Part shown: positions 53,280-63,357 of the stretch, piece by piece
How the letters are laid out: the number at the start of each line of letters is the position of its first letter
Numbering within the stretch: position 1 is the stretch's first letter
Assembly (NCBI GenBank): GCA_019843655.1
Contig: JACDQD010000006.1
Coordinates: 18,556,246-18,620,245 of the forward strand
Source: Lethocerus indicus
Lineage: Eukaryota > Arthropoda > Insecta > Hemiptera > Belostomatidae
Direction of reading: 5' to 3'
Length of the DNA: 64,000 nucleotides
Translations under genes and position numbers: made by a program
Notes under the pieces: model-generated
What the model was told of the DNA's origin: nothing
The model's input: only the letters and a program-made list of their open reading frames with translations
Databases searched by the model: none

Positions 53280-54550
53280 TACATGCTATGGAGCAGTCTC
53301 AGAAACTAAATTCTCTCGACGGCAAACGCGGTCTATTCCTTCAATTCCAAGTTTTTGTTATAATCTTTCAGTGTTTTAGGAATGTCTATTAAACAAACAC
53401 AATAACCGAATAATTTATGAAAGCTTACCATCTTGCGCTATTACCAATAATCCTTATGTTCGATATATTGTCCTTAAAGAGAACTTAAGAGGGATCAAAA
53501 CTTGTATTTTCAAAGAAATTGATCATTGCGTTACTTCTGCGATTTTCTGTTTCCTCTCGCTAGCTCTGATCCTATGCTTGATCGGATTTACCATCGTTAG
53601 TACAACTCCGTTGTAGCAGCGTAGTAACAGGACTGACAGAAATCTTCTTTGGTAGCTGATTTTCATAAGTATCATTATATTACTAACGGCGTGAAGCAGA
53701 AATAGGAAAAAGGAAGAAAATAGGAAGAAAAGATCAAGAGAGGAGAGAAAATATCAAGAGTAACGACAATTTTTTTGGTAATGAGAGTTTTGATTTGTTT
53801 TTGAGTTTATTTATAAGGAAATTCATCAAACAATTCTCTCATTACAATGTTAAAAACTTGATACCGCACGATTGCCGTAGCTCGTTAAGAAGTAAGAAAG
53901 AATGTATTAAAAATTCTCTGATTTTCATATTAAATATTTCCAAATAGTTGTTTCCAGTCTATTCCATATATACTACAGTATATTTGTACATTGAGCAATT
54001 TGTACCTGTTCTTACATTTCTGTATTCTAATATACCGACAGGAGATAAGATGAGACCATTGGTACTGTGTATGCAAATTCCTCTGTATGTAATTTCTGTT
54101 TTGACGCCTCCAGACGAGAATGAATGCGGGACCCATTATTGCCCCAAGTCAAAATTAATTAAAGCGCAAAATGGCCTGGAAAACGGAGAATGAAATTACC
54201 CACGAGTTCAATTTCAATTGTAGTTACAATTTTGTGGTCACCTGTACAGCGACAAAAGGAGCGGTTAATTTTAGTAACCTCCAAAAGTTCAGCAATCTTC
54301 ATTTATGTTGGAAAAATTACGGCTATTATTTTGACGTAGGATTGTGTTTAAGTGCACGAGGGACGACTTTCTATCGACCGTGATATCTTATTAAACACAA
54401 TTACATAATTATAAATGTAAAACTACGTGCTGCTCAGTAACCGTTTCAGCAAATTAATAAATAGCATGGATTTTTCCCGTACTGCCCAATACATTCCCTC
54501 GCAATTGATTCCGAACGTTTAATGCAATTTGGTTTGTGGGTATTCAATCA
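53280..54550. other. Gene-free stretch
   Basis: This is AT-rich with a purine run at 53,700-53,760. An acceptor-like site at 54,113 is followed by DENECGTHYC. This looks like the start of a calcium-binding EGF repeat, but there are only two cysteines and no donor. Confidence 0.5.
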
Positions 54551-54551
54551 G

Positions 54552-54609
54552 GTTTGAACCACACACAGCCAGAAAACCGAAAGGGGATAGAAAAAATAAG
54601 AGCGTTATG
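54552..54609 (+). CDS. Candidate short exon before a strong donor
   Basis: The donor ATG|GTAAGTATAAGT is close to ideal. Upstream, tgggtattcaatcag gives a fair acceptor. Two of three frames are open across 58 bases. The frame that ends in phase 0 reads FEPHTARKPKGDRKNKSVM and is basic. With two open frames and no homology, this could equally be an untranslated exon or chance. Confidence 0.18.
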
Positions 54610-55420
54610 GTAAGTATAAGTTCAATTTTTTTTTATTTAGAGGCAATGTAAGATCAAGTTGAATTATATTTTTTCTGTTCAAAAAGAGCGGTTGTTTTTC
54701 CCCGAAGGATAAGAGACTGCAAGGGGGGGATTATTAATGCACGATGTATTTAGTACAACGGGTAATTCTCCATATATTTCATTCCATGGCCCCTGAAACC
54801 ATTAAGAATTAATGCGACCCGCATTACCATCAGTTAGTAATGGGCACCCTAATGTGTTGTGAACATTAAAAATAGGAGCCAAATTATTATTTAATTGTCT
54901 TGGATCAATAATCAGCATTTGGATAAAATAGCTTACCTACCTTTCAGAAACGTTTCATTTGAACTATGAAAATGTCGTTTCCGTCAGGACGGAAAAATAA
55001 AAGAAGAGCCGACGATAAAACCAGAAAGTAAAATAGTCTCGGTTTACTGAAGGACTCTCCGCCGTCAATTTGTTTTAACTCTAGGTGTGAGGCCCAAGGG
55101 ACAAGTGATACTAGAGAGCTATATACACACCCAAATAACTAATTTAATTGAACGTTTCAACTGAATGGAGCAGTCTTCAATCTTATTTCCCGTACAGACA
55201 TGCTGCATTTGTTTTTTAAAACAATACGGTCTTACCTTAATTTCAACAGTCCAATAGTGATTGTGAGAATTGAAGGTTTAAACTTATAATGACCTAATTT
55301 TATTCTAATTCACGAATCATATTTATTCAGAATAATTGGCATACTGATATCAAATGTACACAAAATGTCAGAAAACATTCGAAAACACTGATCAAATCAA
55401 TATACGACCCAGTACGACAG

Positions 55421-55444
55421 ATATATATATATATATATATATAT
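55421..55444. repeat. AT microsatellite with imperfect flank
   Basis: An AT run of 24 bases is followed to about 55,485 by repeated TATATAG-type words. Confidence 0.9.
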
Positions 55445-55516
55445 TGTATATATAGCTCTTATATAGTTTATATAGTATATATAGTTTCTTAGCTATTATC
55501 CCAACTCTCCCTACTA

Positions 55517-55570
55517 GATTAAAGTGGATTAAGGTGGATTAAAGTGGGTCAAGGTGGATTAAGGTGTATT
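55517..55570 (+). repeat. 10-bp minisatellite, about five units
   Basis: The unit is GATTAAAGTG or GATTAAGGTG. One unit has changed to GGTCAAGGTG. It lies about 30 bp beyond the imperfect TA-rich tract. Confidence 0.9.
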
Positions 55571-57292
55571 ACAATGCTATTTCGTGGGCCACGAAAAAAT
55601 AAAAACCGTGAAAACAGTAGCTGACTTGGTAACATTTCGAAATCTCACCACGAAAAGTGTAAACTCAGATATTAAACAGTGATTTGATTCTGATGTTGAA
55701 TAATTAAGTTAGGTTACGTAACCGCTAATCCTCGTTAAGGGAAGATCGAATGAACAGTAACCAATTGATGGGGGGCTTCCTAATTAGGGCTTTAATTCAA
55801 CGATTGAATTCGGCTAGCGGACGATTTCGAATGGATTATTTACATCAAAACTGTTAGTATAGTAAAATTTGCGTTTTTGTTTCTCTGTTTTTCATTGTGT
55901 CACATAATATAACTCAACGCCCTATGAACTGCCTCACATATATGTTATTTCCTTCAACCTCTTAAGCAGTATTATAAATGTTCTGTGCCCTCTGGGTCCT
56001 CTATCTGGTTTCGGTTTCTCCCATGGTCGGTGGCATTCCGTTAGCTGTACAGACAGCTACGTCGGCATCCCACGAAGCACAATGTCGGCACAGCTTTCAC
56101 AATGTTAAAATATTGCCGCCTTATTACTGTTAATATCTGGACGTACTGTCGGATTACTGGCGTCGGCAAATCGTGGAAGCGCAGGAAAAAGCCATTTGAT
56201 TTTTATCACGTGGAAACCGCTGACAGTGAATGGTCTGGGAGCTGGCCGTGCGGAGCGTTGTTTGGGGCACGTTGTCTTTCGATTGAATAAACCCTAAAAA
56301 GTACGTGTTTTCCGTGGCTGCCTTTCTCGGTGCGGACATGATTTCCACCGATACTATTATTAAAGCGTTGCATCGCCCAGACGCCAGTTTTTCCCAGACG
56401 AGGTGTCATGCTTCAACCCGTCGGAAAATTTTATAGCACGGAAATATAACGAGATTTGTGTCGTTGACGAAAATACTTTTGAAATAATAAAAATTTAGAG
56501 AACAAAATCATTACACAGATCGATCAGTAGTCTTATTGATATTGGTAGTTTTAGCATAGATGATATAAACTACCGAGCAGTCAACGAAATACGGCAATGC
56601 CACATAAGCTATAGATGTAATTTGAAAAATGAAATAAAAACTTCGTAGTAATGGGTCGATTGGCTTATTTTTTGAGACATTAGATCTGTGCGATTGAGAA
56701 ATATAAATAATGATTAAAACTGACAAGGCTAATATATTTGATGTTACGGAACCTGTTTTGTTTCTAATCACAATATAAAGTTTCTAATTAACAATAAAAT
56801 TCCTGGATAGTGTACAAAAAGTGTTTTTATCACAAAGTTAACCTTCTAAATTGTCCACCTCACCATTTCACGTGCGGTGGGAAAATTTTAAATTTTAGGG
56901 ATAAGAAACAATTTTCTCAGGGAAGTTTAAAAACAATTTCCGCAAGAAGAACAATCTCGTCTGTCAAAGTTCCACTATATATAGTGCCCAATAACTCCCG
57001 CTCGTCGATTTAAATTGAGTTATTGGCTTTAGCATAAATGAAACATTTATAGACACCCGAATTTTTATCTTGACACTGAACATTATGGATTAGTAAGAGT
57101 TAAGACTTAAGAAACATTATGAAAACTTCACTCTTGAAATATACAATATAAATATGATTTATCCCTCAATTCTATCGATGATGTGGTTTGCAATGACGTG
57201 AATCTAAAGGCCGTGTTATTTATTCAAACAAAAAAAGGAAAAGTAGAAAAGTCATAGCTGACAATGATAATGATTTACGGTTACGATCTCAC

Positions 57293-57366
57293 CTCCAAGG
57301 AATTTACAGTGAACCAGTTGAGGTTGTTCAGTCAGCATAGGTTTTAATTCTAACGATGATGCCGCA
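57293..57366 (-). CDS. Candidate 74-nt exon, unknown product
   Basis: On the minus strand a T-rich acceptor (gattcatattag) is followed by 74 bases ending TTGGAG|GTGAGA. The open frame reads AASSLELKPMLTEQP and then QLVHCKFLG, entering in phase 2 and leaving in phase 1. The residue mix looks protein-like. The last nine residues loosely recall the first strand of a phosphotyrosine-binding (PTB) domain, but this is too short to assign. No partner exon was found on either side. Confidence 0.28.
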
Positions 57367-57651
57367 CTAATATGAATCATACAGCAATCAAAATAAAAAT
57401 ACTGATCCATTACGGATCTATTACACCTTGCCCTAACTTCTGAGAAATTTGGAACTAGTGATGAGATTCTAATCACTATGCAAATAAATAAATATAATGA
57501 AAATTAATAATATAAATTATTTCCCTTGAAACATAAACTGCGCAAAATGTAAACTTCGTATTTTTTAGTAGTCAATATTTCAAATATCAAAATATTGCAC
57601 ACGAGAGGCAAATCAATATTAGTGAACTCTAGTTCTATAAATCTTTTTCAG

Positions 57652-57702
57652 ATTGGGATCAGCTGCCACAACATTAACGTCGACCTGGAAAGTTTTTGAA
57701 AG
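57652..57702 (+). CDS. Candidate 51-nt symmetric exon, unknown product
   Basis: A very good acceptor (ctataaatctttttcag) and a donor (GAAAG|GTAAAT) bracket 51 bases. Only one of the three frames is open, entering and leaving in phase 2. It reads LGSAATTLTSTWKVFE. The length is a multiple of three, so it could be a cassette exon. It lies about 150 bp upstream of the candidate start at 57,853 and cannot be joined to it as an upstream coding exon of the same message. It may belong to a longer gene passing through, or be chance. Confidence 0.28.
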
Positions 57703-57852
57703 GTAAATAAACCTTTTTTATGGATTACGGCTCTCCAAAATGCGGCTTCTAAAATGGTAGGTTTGTGGCCTTTGTTTGGTAGGTAACAATTGAGTCACGT
57801 TGGCTAAAAGGTAACAATAGGTGGCGGCCAGGTGTGCCGCGCTGCCCGGGTC

Positions 57853-57987
57853 ATGTCTTCAAACAAAAAATCAGGTAACTATTTCTCAACGTTTATACGA
57901 TTTAAAATAACATAGGGCCTCTTTAGTTCAAACTGCAGAGGAAGAATCACTGTTACCTTTAATAATCACCGATACGCTTTGTGTTCT
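57853..57987 (+). CDS. Candidate N-terminal exon pair with an acidic dileucine motif
   Basis: Exon 1 is 57,853-57,874: a start codon after GC-rich DNA, then ATCAG|GTAACT (phase 1). A 64-bp intron ends in a pyrimidine-rich acceptor (caaactgcag at 57,938). Exon 2 is 57,939-57,987 and ends at a possible donor, TTCT|GTAGGT, in phase 2. The joined reading is MSSNKKSEEESLLPLIITD, then about five more residues. EEESLLPL fits the [DE]xxxL[LI] adaptor-binding signal common in cytosolic tails of endosomal and lysosomal membrane proteins. If the second donor is not used, the frame stops one codon later. The product family is unknown and no later exon was found. Confidence 0.3.
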
Positions 57988-57989
57988 GT

Positions 57990-60850
57990 AGGTTTCGGTT
58001 AAAAATGCGCTTGTTTAAACAAGAATATACTGATATGGCGATGTTTGTAGCAACTCCGTCTTGGGACAAGAGACTCCATTCTGTCGGTTCGAGGTGACGT
58101 GGCCACTTATGGAATCCCGGCCGGATGTCGGGCATTAGATTTTCGCTGTCTCGGGTCGTGTGTCATTGTTGGCAAATGGTGAGATCAACACAGAGATCGC
58201 CGTTCCTTCGGCTAATTGGTCGCTAAGGGGCCATGTTCATGAAACAATGAGAGGGGAGTGGGAAAAGAAGAAGAGAAAGAGAGTGATGAACCGAGGCAGT
58301 CGTCGGCGTTTTACCCCGGCTCTTCTGACTAATGCTTATTGTCTCGGATATCAAATGGGTTACGCCACCGAGAAATTTGTCCACTTAAGCCGCGTCGAGA
58401 GATCAACTGCCTCGGAGCCCGCGCCCCGAAACACTGCCCTGACTTCTTTCGGTGCATGGTAGATCTGTTCCTGCAAACCCCTAAATAAGGTGATACATTT
58501 CCTCCACAAATAAATAATATAGATATATATACTCAAGTCCCCTTCCCCCGAGTGGAGTTGAGTATACTGCACGCGAAAACAGTAACGATTGCTTATAGTG
58601 AAAAATAATGGACGGGGTAAATATTCTACATTTTAGTACAAACTAGAGAATTGGAACTTGTAGTTATCTTATAAATTAGATAACTATAAACGCCTGCATA
58701 TGTTACTCCACTTTCAGTTCGTGCCGTGATTGCAATGTGTTTTCTGACTACTGTCCGGCCCCGGCATACATAGGGGCCTCGCTAATCTACCGACGGATTG
58801 CGGCCGGACTGGCGAGGACTTGTTTAGGTCTTGTTTAGGATCAAATAGGGGAGTGGAGGCAGGAGATCGCAGGTTAGGGAATCGAGCAAAACATGGAATA
58901 GTACGATGTTTTTTTGAAAACTGTGTTCTATACTTTTAAACTAATTTAGTTTTAAATTTGATATAACAGAAAACAAAAGACAGAATGAAGTTATAGTATC
59001 TAGTTCTAATTTTGGAAGAATAATATGACAAGCCGCATAATGCACTAGCATGCAAAAGCGTTTTGTGAATACAATATAAAAATATTTATAACATTCTATA
59101 TATCCAGCTACTAACTTGTACCGAATCAATCGATGGGTGTCTGTGGTCGCAAAAAAGGAGAAAACGATAAGGGACTATTAATTGAAAAGAGGCGCCTAAT
59201 GGAAGTGATTCTGGGCGGAGAAGCTGCGCATACATCAGTAGGGTCGAGAAGAAAAAGAGCCCAAGTTATTGTATGAATTATGCAGGGCTCTAAAGCGCAG
59301 AGAATTAAAGAAAATTGAGGGTAATGGGCACCAGTTGGAGAACACGATTTAATAGGGTTAATGGATCTGGCCCAAGGACACCCCCTCAATGCGCATCTAA
59401 TTTTTTCTTCCTCTCTCCTCAACTTCTTCGGTTTCCCGTTTTGAATGACAAATTCAGTAATGGATTTCCTTCTTTTACCACCTGTTACGACGGCGAAACC
59501 CATAGAAACAAGTATCAAGAAAGTTATTACCGAACAAGAATACAGTCACAAAATTAGGCCCTGAATAATGTAATGTTCATATAAATATTGATTGAGTTCA
59601 AAACACCCGTACAGTAGTCAAAACCATAACAGTTGATGAAAAGGGAGGGATTGAAAAACTATGATAATTTATTACTTGATGATTACATCCGCAAATGTCG
59701 ATAATAGTTATTATTGAAGTGCACGTCCTGCTAATAGTTAGGTTTTATAGAAAAATATACACTTTTTACTCCCTATTAGTACAGCGAAATTCGGCTTTCG
59801 CCGTTATGCGCTCAAACATGGCTAGTTTATTGTACACAAGTTCATATATGACACAGAGACGGATATTTACATATAATAATAATAGTCATAACACCGTTGT
59901 AATTATGTGTTTTACAAAGATGTATACCGGATGAGGAACTTTTATTGTTTATTTAAATAGAGCCACGGCCAGGTCTCTGGGTAAATTATATCCCCCTTTC
60001 GTAGTCGCATCGTTCTGACGCCCAAAACAGATTCAATTACGGCAGTATTAACAGAACCGCCAGTATCAGTATTGAAGTATAATATAAAGACTACGAAGAG
60101 TACATTACAATTCTTTTGGGCCTATTAAAGCACTTTAATAATTATTTGTTAACTCCGTGGACTGCATTAGTGAGTATAAATAAATGGCGAGACTACTTCT
60201 CCTCTCAACGGGTAGGATAGCATAGTATTGTAGGTCTTTCCAACTGTTGACCATATTTCTAAAGGGAGCAAGACCAAACTTCTGCCAGGGCCGGACTTTT
60301 ATACTTCTAACGACATTCCGACTAGTTTGTCCCGAGGTTTGTTCTTCTCAGAAGAGTGAGCAAACAAAACGCTCGAAGTCGACGGCCGGATAACAAATAA
60401 AGTAAACCTTCTTTGGATGGGCGACGAATGCGTTTATAGGCACTCGAGACGTTGGAGACGACCGAAAGAAAGAGTGCGCTAAGCGTCTGCAAAGTAATAC
60501 TTCCCATCCAGCAAACTGAAGATAATGTCTGCAGGCTTTCCATCCCGAGTTATATAATAGAGTTTAAGCCGTAAACGAAGAACTGGCCGAAGCATGCCCG
60601 CCGCCAACAATCGCGCTAGAAACAACACCAGTAAAGTTAACAGAGCCGAGTCACTCCCTCACACTCTCACTCACTGCCTCACCCTTTCCTTCTCCCACTC
60701 TTCCTCATCCACCACCTCTCTCTACGAATTTAGATTAACATTGTTTAACAAGTGGTGGTTGGTCGAGACTATCACCGCCCCGTGTCTACGTTACACTTAC
60801 CCTGCGTCTTCCCGAGCCCAAATAATTACGTACATATTTACCGGCGATCC
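57990..60850. other. Gene-free stretch
   Basis: There are CpG-rich patches at 58.1-58.5, 58.75-58.85 and 60.3-60.85 kb. Open frames of 70-130 codons on both strands show no domain. Confidence 0.55.
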
Positions 60851-60860
60851 ACCCTAAGGC

Positions 60861-60900
60861 AGAGAAAGGTAAGGGCCAGGGGAGTGGTAAAATGGCGGCT
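60861..60900 (+). promoter_or_regulatory. YY1-like AAAATGGCGGC motif next to a splice donor
   Basis: AAAATGGCGGC at 60,889-60,899 is the canonical YY1/Pho-type element that often marks transcription or translation starts. A good donor, GAAAG|GTAAGG, lies just before it at 60,868. The preceding 300 bp are GC-richer and CpG-normal. A promoter is possible, but no coding exon can be tied to it. Confidence 0.22.
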
Positions 60901-60904
60901 ACGG

Positions 60905-62149
60905 GTATATTCTAAATTGGAAATGATTTTCGCAATGATTTCAAAATGTAATTTGCTTCCTAACATACGAACGTTGAGACTTTTATAGTCGTAAACATTC
61001 AACTCCGACTAACTCAATAACTGGAACAAAGAAAGATGTATAACTGCTGCGCGGGTCCACAGGGTATGACATATCATAGTATCGATTAACTTCGTTACAG
61101 TGACCTAGTTTACATGATTTTCAAAATGTTTATTTTTAAATTGACAATAGGACAACAGTGAAGGTAGGAGGCTTAGGACACCGATAAAGGAAGTTAGAAG
61201 GTTCAAAGTGATAATCGATTTTATTCATTTAACCGAAACGGGCAAACTCGAATTTCTGAAACCATCTTTACATTGTCAATACGGGCGGGAACAACAGGTT
61301 AGGACAGTTCTAAAACAAGTTAAAACGGGTGGCAACAGGTTAGAACAGGTGAATTAGAAAGGCTAATTGAGAAAAAGTTGGGGCCCGGCAATGAAACGAG
61401 CACCCTGCGCTGGGAGATCAGAAAAAGGTCCTGGCCAGACCCAGGTGGCTATCGCCCCAATCTACAACAGCTTATCATTCGAAGCTTTAAAACTTTTTAA
61501 TTCCTCAATTATTTTCATGATTGATATTCCGGCAAACAGAATAATGCCTTCCTTTATCGGATTGGGATGAAAATTTATCTGTTCTAAGCTACAGCGTTAA
61601 TCCGTTTAAAGCTGTAAATCGGTAGATTATTTTTTTACTATGGATAAAATATGTTAGATCGATAAAAGATTTTACAATAGATATGAGATCTGAAACCTAT
61701 ATATCGTCATGAAATCTGAATAATTTACGCTAGCTCCATATCGCATATCCATATTGTTTTCAATATATAACAAAAGTCGTTAGAATATATGTCATTGAGT
61801 TTAGTAATAACAATGCGATTAAAAAATACGGTTCTATTTATTCTTTCGTATAAATAAGAAAGTTATAATTTTCTTATACACATCCTCTCCTAAACAATCT
61901 TCCAGTACGAATTTTTTAATTATTTTGGAGGTTTAACCTTACAAATCAATAAAATTCCTTCTGTCCGTTTGACGAAGAATTAGGCGCGTTTGTCATTATT
62001 TTCCACAATTCCAATTTACTTGTGATCTTATGCTGAGTTGAACCAACATATCCGTTGCCACTCCGCATATGAAAGCTATGCCATAAACTCATACATTGGA
62101 ACCTAAACTTCCGTTTCAGGACATGTGACTGATTGAATAAACCTCCCAC
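60905..62149. other. Gene-free stretch
   Basis: It contains the degenerate AACAGG repeat. A 67-codon minus-strand frame at 61.95-62.15 kb sits downstream of the 53BP1 stop codon but shows no BRCT similarity. Confidence 0.5.
61289..61350 (+). repeat. Degenerate AACAGGTTAGAACAG-type repeat
   Basis: AACAGGTTAGGACAGTTC, AACAAGTTAAAAC and AACAGGTTAGAACAGGT follow one another. They look like a decayed short tandem array. Confidence 0.5.
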
Positions 62150-62852
62150 TTCCTTGAAGTTTTTATTTTAAAATTTGTTTATAACTAAATTATTAGTACT
62201 ATTATAGGATTATTAGGAATGTATTTCATGATATACAATAGTGAAGGATTAGATTTTTTTAATAGTACATATAGTAATGTTTGCTACGTCTGAAGCTCAA
62301 AGTTTATAATTTATCAAACTCAAATTCAAAAGTCACAATGTACATAAAATAAAATGTTACATTTTATTAATGGACTGCTGTCACAGAAAATGATTTTTCG
62401 TTATTACATTTTTAACATGAAAACATTTGAAAAATAAATAATAAAAATTTAATGATAAAAAATAATAAATACAACCACAACGCATGAATATTTTCACAAC
62501 ATTTTCCATTGTGGTCATTCCCAATATTTTCAAATGAATTAAATTTGTATGTAATAAATATTCTATATTACACAAAAATTTTTTATACAATACATAATAA
62601 CTGGAATAAATCAAGAAACTGTCAATACAATTTTTATGACTGTAAATAATGGTTTGGAATACAGATTACTTATGGGAATTTATTCCCTAATTAACAAATA
62701 ATTAAAAAAACCCTATTCCTTTGCTCCAACGGCTAAAATTATAGGATATAATTAAATATCCTAATTATTACAACACATAATCATCTTTCAAAATGTTGTC
62801 ATCATAAATCTGATGAAATGAATACACTTGGAAATGGTGCTTGTTGTGGCAC
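62150..62852. other. AT-rich, CpG-poor 3' flank or UTR of the 53BP1 homologue
   Basis: This is the low-CpG continuation of the 53BP1 gene block. The first 170 bases after the stop are the likely 3' UTR. The remainder shows no domain or splice-bounded exon. Open frames here are short and AT-biased. Confidence 0.5.
62679..62684 (-). terminator. Candidate polyadenylation signal of the 53BP1 homologue
   Basis: On the minus strand AATAAA lies 169 bases after the TAG stop, inside the self-complementary stretch GGGAATAAATTCCC. It is the first canonical hexamer after the stop. The surrounding DNA is AT-rich, so the hexamer could also occur by chance. Confidence 0.4.
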
Positions 62853-62969
62853 CTATATATTCCCTGTTATAATTGTTTCAATGAGCCAAGGAAATGAGAC
62901 AATGGGCATATCATTCTCCTTGGACCAAGTCAACAACTCTTGAGGCAATTCTTTGTCAGCTACTATGAA
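62853..62969 (-). CDS. TP53BP1: 53BP1 homologue, last coding exon (second BRCT repeat, C-terminal half)
   Basis: This exon has 38 codons plus a TAG stop. It reads F-I-V-A-D-K-E-L-P and then MPIVSFPWLIETIITGNI. This is the classic BRCT ending: a hydrophobic strand followed by D, an alpha-2 helix, the P-[IV]-V-S strand and the conserved Trp of the alpha-3 helix. It aligns with human 53BP1 (recalled: FDVVVTD, then LPVVSQEWVIQCLIVGERI). The protein stops about 15 residues earlier than the human one. The intron to the preceding exon would be 157 bp. The acceptor is odd. The best-looking acceptor (cccaacttacag, ending near 62,992) leaves in-frame stops in all three frames, so I place the start after ggtag at 62,970, which opens the frame exactly at the BRCT strand. 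A sequence error or an altered splice site is possible. The TP53BP1 assignment is firmer than generic BRCT because both exons align in order. Confidence 0.78.
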   Translation of the reverse strand, partial: FIVADKELPQELLTWSKENDMPIVSFPWLIETIITGNI

Positions 62970-63126
62970 CTACCTCTAGGCACACTATCTGTAAGTTGGG
63001 AACAATAATAATAAGACCATCAATAAATAATTTCAAAATCTTCCACTAAGATATGATAGTTTTTACTCCTAATAAATTATACATTGATAATCAAATGATG
63101 ACATGTAAGGAAGTTCCCCAGGTCAC

Positions 63127-63357
63127 CCTGAACTTAACTAAATAACCTTGCCTCTGATATAGTAACAACTTTGGCACAGCATCTTCCATTAGTCTTTTCC
63201 ACAACTTCAATGAAGTAGTATTTCCACCTGCTGCAAGAACACACAAGTAGTTCTTCACAGGTTTCATTGTTGATTCTAAAATCCATTTCCCTGTCTGAAC
63301 TGACCGACCACGAGGCAATGCCACTGCATTTTTCAATAATTGTTTTACTGGCTTATT
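63127..63357 (-). CDS. TP53BP1: 53BP1 homologue, penultimate coding exon (second BRCT repeat, first half)
   Basis: This exon encodes 77 residues of a protein that in other animals is a chromatin reader at DNA double-strand breaks, using its C-terminal tandem BRCT repeats. Read on the minus strand it begins after a pyrimidine-rich acceptor (tttttttggactag at 63,358 and above) with N-K-P-V-K-Q. The segment LPRGRSVQTGKWILES matches the linker I recall from human 53BP1 (LPAGYSLEEQRILDW). LCVLAAGGNTTSLKLWKRLM then aligns with the start of the human second BRCT repeat (LLVSDQQQNFLELWSEILM). These comparisons are from memory, not from a search. The 3' boundary is the least certain part. CAGG|GTGACC at 63,127 is the donor that leaves phase 0, as the next exon needs. 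CAAG|GTTATT at 63,147 is an alternative donor but would be phase 1. The block is AT-rich and CpG-poor, unlike the DNA to its left. Confidence 0.78.

Larger units (their letters stand above)
54615..57290. other. Gene-free stretch apart from repeats
   Basis: It contains the AT tract and the minisatellite. A minus-strand donor ATTAAG|GTAAGA at about 55,238 has a possible 16-codon open segment before it but only a weak acceptor. Otherwise I see nothing. Confidence 0.5.

Noticed and set aside
54114..54190. Calcium-binding EGF-like start DENECGTHYC after a good acceptor
   Set aside because: Only two cysteines before the frame ends, and no usable donor follows.
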